A stretch of DNA of 10,367 bases. It comes from JBAPRR01 sp049281195 (lineage in GTDB: Bacteria > Actinomycetota > Acidimicrobiia > Acidimicrobiales > CAVXTF01). How positions within the stretch are numbered: position 1 is the stretch's first letter; each line of letters starts with the position of its first letter. Below the pieces are notes generated by a model. The model ran no database searches, had not been told where the DNA came from, and saw only the letters and a list, made by a program, of their open reading frames with translations. Where the stretch lies: contig JBAPRR010000279.1 of NCBI GenBank assembly GCA_049281195.1, forward strand, positions 1-10,367, in the 5' to 3' direction. Below are positions 5,577 to 10,367 of the stretch, in pieces. Made by a program: the position numbers and the translations under genes.

Positions 5577-7004
5577 CTATCTGGGAGAAGCGCGCCCGTC
5601 GAGGTCGGCCTCTCCGACTTGCAGGGAGAAGGCCGCCGGAGATGACGGAGCGGGCGCTCGGGACGTGAGCAAGGCGGTGCGCGCCGCTCCGACCACATAC
5701 AAGGAGCCGCACACGACCACCAGGCCGCTCTCGGTCGCCACGTCGATCGCGAAACCGCAGGCCGCTTCCACGGAATCGGCGCCTCGAGCCGGAATCCCCA
5801 CTCGAGCGGCCGCGGCCAACAGCTCGGTGACCGGAAGTCCACGTGGGGAAGGTGCGTGGCAGACGATGACTTCTGTGGCACCGGTCGATGCGATAGCGGT
5901 GAGCATCGCGTCGGGATCCCTTCCGGTCAGAAGGCCCATTACGACAACCACGGGTCCATCGACTGCGAAGTCGGCCGAGATCGAACGAGCGAGAGCTCTC
6001 GCTCCGGCGATGTTGTGGGCACCATCGAGAACAACCAGTGGGGAGTGTCCCACCACTTCGAGGCGTCCAGGCACGCGGACTGATTCGAGCGCCGCACGCA
6101 CGATGAGCTCGTCGGGTGGGGCGCTGAAAAAAGCCTCCACCGCGGCAACCGCACACGCCGCGTTGTCGCCCTGATGTGCACCGTGCAGTCCGAGGAAGAC
6201 CTCCTGATAATTCGCACCGGGGGTGCGCACGTCGATCAGTCGCCCGCCGACCGCCACGTCATTCTCGTCACACCCGAAGTCGCCATCGCCCGGGGAGGCT
6301 CCGCGTCTCCACACGGGGACGTCGAGTCCATCTGCCACGTCGATGAAGATCTGGGCTAGTCCGGCATCGGTCTCACCGAGGATCAGGTGACTCCCCGACT
6401 TGATAATCCCGGCCTTTTCCATGGCCACATCCGCCAGAGTGGGTCCGAGAACTTCGAGATGGTCCTCGCTCACGTTCGTGACAACCGAAACGGCGGGTAG
6501 CACCACGTTGGTGGCGTCCCACCTGCCTCCGAGGCCGACCTCTGCCACGACCACGTCCACGGCTGTATCTGCGAAATACCGAAAGGCGGCCGCGGCAAGG
6601 AGCTCGAATCGATTCGGTCTTTGCGTGAGCAGTGGCTCGAGCGCGGCCAGTGCTGTCAGCTGTTCGATCAGCTCGCGGTCACTGATCGACTCACCGTTTC
6701 TGGCGATGCGCTCGTTCACGCTCTCGAGATCCGGGCTCGTGAACGTCCCCACAGTGAGGCCCATGGTCTGGAGGAGCTCCGCGATGACCTTCACCGTCGA
6801 GCCCTTGCCGTTCGTTCCGGTCACGTGAATGACCGGAGCTGCGAATTGGGGATCTCCCATCAGCTCGCACAGGGCCACCATGCGGTCGAGGGTGGGGGCA
6901 GCGGCACGCCCCGGCATGCCGGCTTCGAGATTCGTATGGGATTCGAGCCATTCGAGGAGCGCGTGGGGAGTCCCCGCGCCCTCGTGAGAGAAGTACGAAC
7001 TCAG
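5577..7004 (-). CDS. folC: Folylpolyglutamate synthase / dihydrofolate synthase, probable CTG start
   Basis: A Mur-ligase-like ATP-dependent enzyme that adds glutamate to folates (and in many bacteria also makes dihydrofolate from dihydropteroate). In the 475-aa product: P-loop GTNGKGS (63-69), TSPDL (89-93), the family signature EVGLGGRWDATN (155-166), VSEDHLEVLG (178-187), EKAGIIK (196-202), HQGDN (277-281), PGRLEVV (312-318) and DGAHN (327-331). The first canonical start is ATG at 6917, but the frame stays open upstream and encodes ALLEWLESHTNLEAG just before it. This resembles the N-terminal helix and Met/Leu-x-R-M region normally present in FolC, so 6917 would cut off conserved sequence. 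In that upstream stretch no ATG, GTG or TTG occurs in frame; CTG at 7004, overlapping the clpX stop as CTGA, is the best initiator. The family call is firm, but the start is uncertain (ATG 6917 gives 446 aa). The gene lies directly after clpX, where valS often sits in relatives, and 12 nt before ndk. Confidence 0.93.
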   Translation of the reverse strand: MSSYFSHEGAGTPHALLEWLESHTNLEAGMPGRAAAPTLDRMVALCELMGDPQFAAPVIHVTGTNGKGSTVKVIAELLQTMGLTVGTFTSPDLESVNERIARNGESISDRELIEQLTALAALEPLLTQRPNRFELLAAAAFRYFADTAVDVVVAEVGLGGRWDATNVVLPAVSVVTNVSEDHLEVLGPTLADVAMEKAGIIKSGSHLILGETDAGLAQIFIDVADGLDVPVWRRGASPGDGDFGCDENDVAVGGRLIDVRTPGANYQEVFLGLHGAHQGDNAACAVAAVEAFFSAPPDELIVRAALESVRVPGRLEVVGHSPLVVLDGAHNIAGARALARSISADFAVDGPVVVVMGLLTGRDPDAMLTAIASTGATEVIVCHAPSPRGLPVTELLAAAARVGIPARGADSVEAACGFAIDVATESGLVVVCGSLYVVGAARTALLTSRAPAPSSPAAFSLQVGEADLDGRASPR

Positions 7005-8275
7005 GATGCGGCTCGACGGGTCCGGCTCGCCTTGGTGCTCTCTCCCTGCGGGACGAGAGTCGGGTGCACCCGATCGAGCACGACCGCACGATCGATCACG
7101 CAGCGGCTCACGTCACTCCGGCTCGGGAGGTCGTACATCACGTCGAGGAGCACCTCTTCGAGAATCGCCCGCAAACCACGTGCGCCCGTACCGCGCAGAA
7201 GCGCCAGCTCCGAGACAGCCTCATAAGCGTCGTCTGTGAACTCGAGCTCCACGCCATCGAGGTCGAACACTCGGCGGTATTGCTTTATGAGAGCGTTCTT
7301 CGGTTCAACCAGGATCCGGATCAGGGCTGTCTTGTCGAGGTTTGAAACTGCGCTCACGACGGGAAGACGCCCGATGAACTCGGGTATGAGGCCGAACTTC
7401 ATCAGGTCTTCGGGAAGCACGCGCTTCAGAACCTCGTCATCGCGAAGCTTGGAGTCGCGGTGGACCTCGGAACGGAATCCGATGCCTTTGCGGCCGATGC
7501 GGCTCTCGATGATTTTGTCGAGGCCCGCGAATGCACCGCCACAGATGAAGAGGATGTTCGTCGTGTCGATCTGGATGAATTCCTGATGTGGATGCTTGCG
7601 ACCGCCCTGCGGCGGAACAGAAGCAGTGGTGCCTTCGAGGATCTTTAGCAGCGCCTGCTGGACTCCCTCACCAGAGACATCTCGCGTGATCGAAGGGTTC
7701 TCACTCTTGCGGGCGATCTTGTCGATCTCGTCGATATAGATGATCCCCGTCTCCGCCCTCTTCACGTCGTAGTCGGCGGCCTGGATCAGCTTGAGAAGGA
7801 TGTTCTCTACGTCCTCACCGACGTATCCGGCTTCGGTGAGTGCAGTCGCATCAGCGATCGCGAACGGGACGTTGAGCATGCGAGCCAACGTCTGCGCCAG
7901 AAGAGTCTTTCCGCATCCGGTCGGCCCAAGAAGAAGGATGTTCGACTTTGCGAGCTCGACTTCGGACGTCTGTGTCGGTCCGGCCTGTACGCGCTTGTAG
8001 TGGTTGTAGACCGCGACGGACAGGATCTTTTTCGCGTACTCCTGACCGATCACGTAGTCGTTCAGGAATTCGAAGATCTCGCGTGGCTTGGGAAGCTCAT
8101 CGAACGACATCTCGCTCGACTCGGCGAGCTCCTCGGCGATTATGTCGTTACAAAGATCGATGCACTCGTCGCAGATATAGACGCCAGGCCCTGCGATGAG
8201 TTTCTTGACCTGCTTCTGCGATTTGCCGCAGAAACTACATTTGACGAGGTCTCCGCCGTCCCCAAACTTCGCCAC
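7001..8275 (-). CDS. clpX: ATP-dependent Clp protease ATP-binding subunit ClpX
   Basis: ClpX is the hexameric AAA+ unfoldase that recognises tagged or damaged proteins and threads them into ClpP. The 424-aa protein is of normal length and complete: a C4 zinc-binding domain with C13, C16, C35 and C38; Walker A GPTGCGKT (117-124); pore loop GYVG (150-153); Walker B IIYIDEID (178-185); RKH loop (226-228); and the ClpP-docking IGF (265-267). The GTG at 8275 begins VAKFGDGGDLVKC, exactly where the family starts, and has AAGGGGAG (8281-8288) 5 nt upstream. The frame is open to 8314, but this would overlap clpP with unrelated residues. It lies 28 nt after clpP, so enzyme and peptidase are made together. 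The C-terminus is Ser/Arg-rich with no conserved motif, as is common. Confidence 0.98.
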   Translation of the reverse strand: MAKFGDGGDLVKCSFCGKSQKQVKKLIAGPGVYICDECIDLCNDIIAEELAESSEMSFDELPKPREIFEFLNDYVIGQEYAKKILSVAVYNHYKRVQAGPTQTSEVELAKSNILLLGPTGCGKTLLAQTLARMLNVPFAIADATALTEAGYVGEDVENILLKLIQAADYDVKRAETGIIYIDEIDKIARKSENPSITRDVSGEGVQQALLKILEGTTASVPPQGGRKHPHQEFIQIDTTNILFICGGAFAGLDKIIESRIGRKGIGFRSEVHRDSKLRDDEVLKRVLPEDLMKFGLIPEFIGRLPVVSAVSNLDKTALIRILVEPKNALIKQYRRVFDLDGVELEFTDDAYEAVSELALLRGTGARGLRAILEEVLLDVMYDLPSRSDVSRCVIDRAVVLDRVHPTLVPQGESTKASRTRRAAS

Positions 8276-8280
8276 GACAG

Positions 8281-8288
8281 CTCCCCTT
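8281..8288 (-). promoter_or_regulatory. Ribosome binding site of clpX
   Basis: The minus strand reads AAGGGGAG, 5 nt upstream of the GTG at 8275. It supports that GTG as the clpX start over the earlier in-frame codon at 8314 and shows that clpX has its own initiation signal although it follows clpP closely. Confidence 0.65.
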
Positions 8289-8303
8289 CCCTCAGACCAC
8301 AGC

Positions 8304-8930
8304 CTAGGCCGCACCCGCCGCTTGGGCGGGCAGCTCGTCGCGTGCTGTCAGAACTTCGTCGATCAGGCCGTATGAAACCGCCTCGGCGGCGGTGATCACG
8401 AAGTCCCTGTCGGTATCCGATGCGATCTTTTCGACAGACTGACCGGTGTCGCTCGCCAACAACGAGTTCAGCAGGTCGCGCATTCGAAGGATCTCTTTGG
8501 CTTGTATTTCGATGTCACTCGCCTGACCGGCGGCGCCTCCCCAGGGCTGATGCAGGAGGATCCGAGCGTGGGGAAGGGCGAACCGCTTACCGTGTGCCCC
8601 GGCAGCCAGAAGAACCGCAGCAGCTGAAGCCGCTTGTCCATAACAGAACGTGGACACGTCGGGCTTGATGTATTTCATCGTGTCGTAGATGGCGAACAAA
8701 GCAGTGATGTCGCCGCCCGGAGAGTTGATGTAAAGAGAAATGTCTTTGTCGTTGTCCTCGTACTCGAGGAACAAAAGTTGCGAGCAGATCAGGTTCGCAA
8801 TCGTGTCGTCGATCGGAGTGCCGAGAATTATGAGGCGTTCCTTGAGAAGCCTGGAGTAGAGGTCGTAACCACGCTCACCCCTGCTCGTCTGCTCGATGAC
8901 AGTAGGTACGAGGTAACCGCTTGCCCTCAC
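8304..8930 (-). CDS. clpP: ATP-dependent Clp protease proteolytic subunit
   Basis: This is a serine peptidase that forms the barrel-shaped degradation chamber used by ClpX. The 208-aa product has the full catalytic triad: S102 in GQAASAAA (98-105), H127 in LLHQPWGG and D176 in DTDRDF. The N-terminal PTVIEQTSRGERGYDLYSRL is typical of the family. The stretch GQAASAAAVLLAAGAHGKRFALPHARILLHQP most resembles, from memory, the ClpP2 type of actinobacteria (which lacks the usual Met after the nucleophile). In Streptomyces and Mycobacterium two clpP genes lie here; only this one is present between tig and clpX. The start is GTG at 8930, in a GTGA overlap with the tig stop, which suggests translational coupling. 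ClpP proteins are often processed at the N-terminus; the cleavage site cannot be read from the sequence. Confidence 0.97.
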   Translation of the reverse strand: MRASGYLVPTVIEQTSRGERGYDLYSRLLKERLIILGTPIDDTIANLICSQLLFLEYEDNDKDISLYINSPGGDITALFAIYDTMKYIKPDVSTFCYGQAASAAAVLLAAGAHGKRFALPHARILLHQPWGGAAGQASDIEIQAKEILRMRDLLNSLLASDTGQSVEKIASDTDRDFVITAAEAVSYGLIDEVLTARDELPAQAAGAA

Positions 8931-10345
8931 CTGGCGGTCCCCATTTCCGAGTCCTCCTTGTCGACACCGTCGACCTCGTCGTCTTCCTGGGCGGAGAACT
9001 GCGGCACGTCGCCGTCGACCTCAGTGTCCGTCCCGACTTGCAACGCCGTGCGGTCGATCGGATTTCCGTTCTCGTCAACTAGCTCCACGTGCTCCAGGAG
9101 CCAACTGACTGCCTTCGCCTTGCGCTGCTCCGAGCGTATCGCGGGCAACCTGCCACTGCGGTCGATGCGGTCCTTGGCCGTCTCGACGTCGAGGTTCGCC
9201 CTCTCAGCCATTTCCACCAGATACTCATCGATTTCTTCGTCCGAGACCTGCAGATCCTCAGCGTCTGCCAGCGCCCTGAGAGCAAGGTCCGCCTTCACAG
9301 AACGCTGTGCCCCGACCCGGAGGCTTCCCACCAACGCGTCGGCGTCCTGTCCCGAAGCGCGCAGGAATTGCTCGACAGTCGTATGGCTCCGCTCGAGTTG
9401 ATGAGCGAGATCGTGGATTCTCTCTTCGACCTCTCCCTCGACGAGAGACTCCGGAATGTCGTCTTCGACCAGACCCACGAGCGCAGCAATCGCCCTCTCG
9501 TTCATGGCCATTCTGGCCTGTGCGATCCTGACCCTTGAAAGCTGGGATCTCAGGTCTTCGCGAAGTGCATCGATCGTGTCGAACTCTGAAGCTTCGGAGG
9601 CCCATTCATCCGTCGGCTCAGGAAGGTTCTTCTGCTTCACTTCCTTCACGAGCACCTTCACCAAGGTCTCCAACTGGCTCCCACCGACTGACGGCAGGGT
9701 CGTCGGGAACTCGATGATGTCGCCGGGGACGGACCCTGTGAGTTCTTCGTCGAGGCCGGGGATGTCGGTCCCGGAACCGATCTCGTACAGATAGTCCTCG
9801 ACGTGAAGATCGTCCTCGCCCGGGCGCGTGCCTCGCAGGTCGATGGTGACGTGGTCTCCGGTTCGCGCCGGGCGGTCGACCTGGACCAGCTCTCCGAACT
9901 GCTCGCGCAGCCTGTTCACCTGAGCGTCGACGTCCTCGTCTGTGACGTCGAGGTTCGGGAGCGTCACTACCAGGCCGCCGTATCCGGGAATGGACACTGT
10001 GGGTCGCACTTCGACGACGGCGTCGAACGTGACGGGACCCTTTTCCGTGCCCGAGACGATGTCGATGTCGGGCGTGGCTATCGGATCCACTTCGGTATCA
10101 ACGACAGCTTGGGCGTACATGTCCGGCATGGCGTCGCGGATGGCTTGCTCACGGAGCACCGATGCTCCACCGAGGCGAGCTTCGAGGACTTGGCGAGGCA
10201 CCTTGCCCGGCCTGAAGCCAGGAACCCTGATCTCCCCGGCAAGCCTGCGCGCGGTCTCACGAACCGCCAGATCCACCTCGTCCTCATCCATCTCGACACT
10301 GAGACGGACGCGGTTCCCTTCGACAGGGGCGGCGGTGGCTCGCAT
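8927..10345 (-). CDS. tig: Trigger factor, ribosome-associated chaperone/PPIase
   Basis: Trigger factor binds the ribosome near the exit tunnel and shelters nascent chains. The 472-aa product has the three usual parts: a ribosome-binding domain (about 1-115) with the signature GFRPGKVP (43-50); an FKBP-type peptidyl-prolyl isomerase domain (about 155-238, starting near ARTGDHVTIDLRG); and a helical SurA-like C-terminal domain (about 245-425). The last 45 residues are acidic and look disordered. ATG at 10345 gives MRATAAPVEGNRVRLSVE, the expected start; an earlier GTG at 10357 and TTG at 10354 are in frame but less likely. No Shine-Dalgarno sequence is seen upstream, and a TACAGT lies 10 nt before the ATG, so the message could be nearly leaderless. 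It is the first gene of the tig-clpP-clpX series, and its stop overlaps clpP. Confidence 0.97.
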   Translation of the reverse strand: MRATAAPVEGNRVRLSVEMDEDEVDLAVRETARRLAGEIRVPGFRPGKVPRQVLEARLGGASVLREQAIRDAMPDMYAQAVVDTEVDPIATPDIDIVSGTEKGPVTFDAVVEVRPTVSIPGYGGLVVTLPNLDVTDEDVDAQVNRLREQFGELVQVDRPARTGDHVTIDLRGTRPGEDDLHVEDYLYEIGSGTDIPGLDEELTGSVPGDIIEFPTTLPSVGGSQLETLVKVLVKEVKQKNLPEPTDEWASEASEFDTIDALREDLRSQLSRVRIAQARMAMNERAIAALVGLVEDDIPESLVEGEVEERIHDLAHQLERSHTTVEQFLRASGQDADALVGSLRVGAQRSVKADLALRALADAEDLQVSDEEIDEYLVEMAERANLDVETAKDRIDRSGRLPAIRSEQRKAKAVSWLLEHVELVDENGNPIDRTALQVGTDTEVDGDVPQFSAQEDDEVDGVDKEDSEMGTAR

Positions 10346-10355
10346 AGGACTCAAC

Positions 10356-10361
10356 ACTGTA
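10356..10361 (-). promoter_or_regulatory. Candidate -10 element of tig
   Basis: TACAGT on the minus strand fits the TANNNT pattern of actinobacterial -10 elements (four of six bases match TATAAT). With normal spacing, transcription would begin about 4 nt before the tig ATG, giving a near-leaderless mRNA; the absence of a Shine-Dalgarno sequence agrees with this. The -35 region lies outside the window, so the call rests on one hexamer. Confidence 0.3.
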
Positions 10362-10367
10362 CTGGCC

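Noticed and set aside
5446..6174. 242-aa plus-strand open frame opposite ndk and folC
   Set aside because: It is Ser/Arg/Ala-rich low-complexity sequence, antisense to two well-supported enzymes, with no domain.
8276..8314. Longer clpX start at 8314
   Set aside because: It would run into clpP; GTG 8275 begins at the conserved AKFG start and has a good ribosome site.

Overview
The window is a compact block of housekeeping genes, all on the minus strand and so transcribed from right to left: tig > clpP > clpX > folC > ndk, then a 215-nt gap, then mreB > mreC > mreD > mrdA (PBP2) > the 5' part of a TIGR03960-type radical SAM gene that runs off the left edge. No RNA genes, mobile elements, CRISPR arrays, attachment sites or signs of recent transfer were seen. 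The order tig-clpP-clpX-(valS)-folC-ndk-mreBCD-PBP2-(rodA)-radical SAM-rne is familiar from Actinomycetota such as Streptomyces. Together with fairly high GC, frequent GTG starts and a ClpP close to actinobacterial ClpP2, it suggests a rod-forming actinobacterium, perhaps of the Acidimicrobiia or a related deep lineage. That placement is inference from gene order and protein resemblance; no search was run.

Right part (about 5154-10345): a protein-quality module (trigger factor, ClpP peptidase, ClpX unfoldase), followed by folC (folate polyglutamylation) and ndk (NTP balancing). The genes are nearly gapless: tig and clpP overlap by 4 nt (GTGA), clpP and clpX are 28 nt apart, and folC and ndk are 12 nt apart. 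The conserved N-terminus of FolC is encoded upstream of the first canonical start codon, and the only plausible initiator there is a CTG overlapping the clpX stop.

Middle (4939-5153): the only sizeable intergenic region. It carries three GCTCA/TGAGC inverted repeats, a one-helical-turn direct repeat and a candidate promoter for mreB. It probably separates two transcription units.

Left part (1-4938): the cell-wall elongation (rod) module. MreB forms cytoplasmic filaments, MreC and MreD link them across the membrane, and PBP2 is the transpeptidase. mreC/mreD/mrdA/radical SAM are joined by stop-start overlaps of 1-7 nt. The SEDS glycosyltransferase rodA, usual partner of PBP2, is not between PBP2 and the radical SAM gene, and valS is not between clpX and folC. 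PBP2 has a long, very basic cytoplasmic tail with three RPKK repeats.

No clearly undescribed system is visible. The leads most worth checking are the folC start, the mreB upstream repeats, the missing rodA/valS, and the radical SAM protein of unknown function coupled to PBP2.
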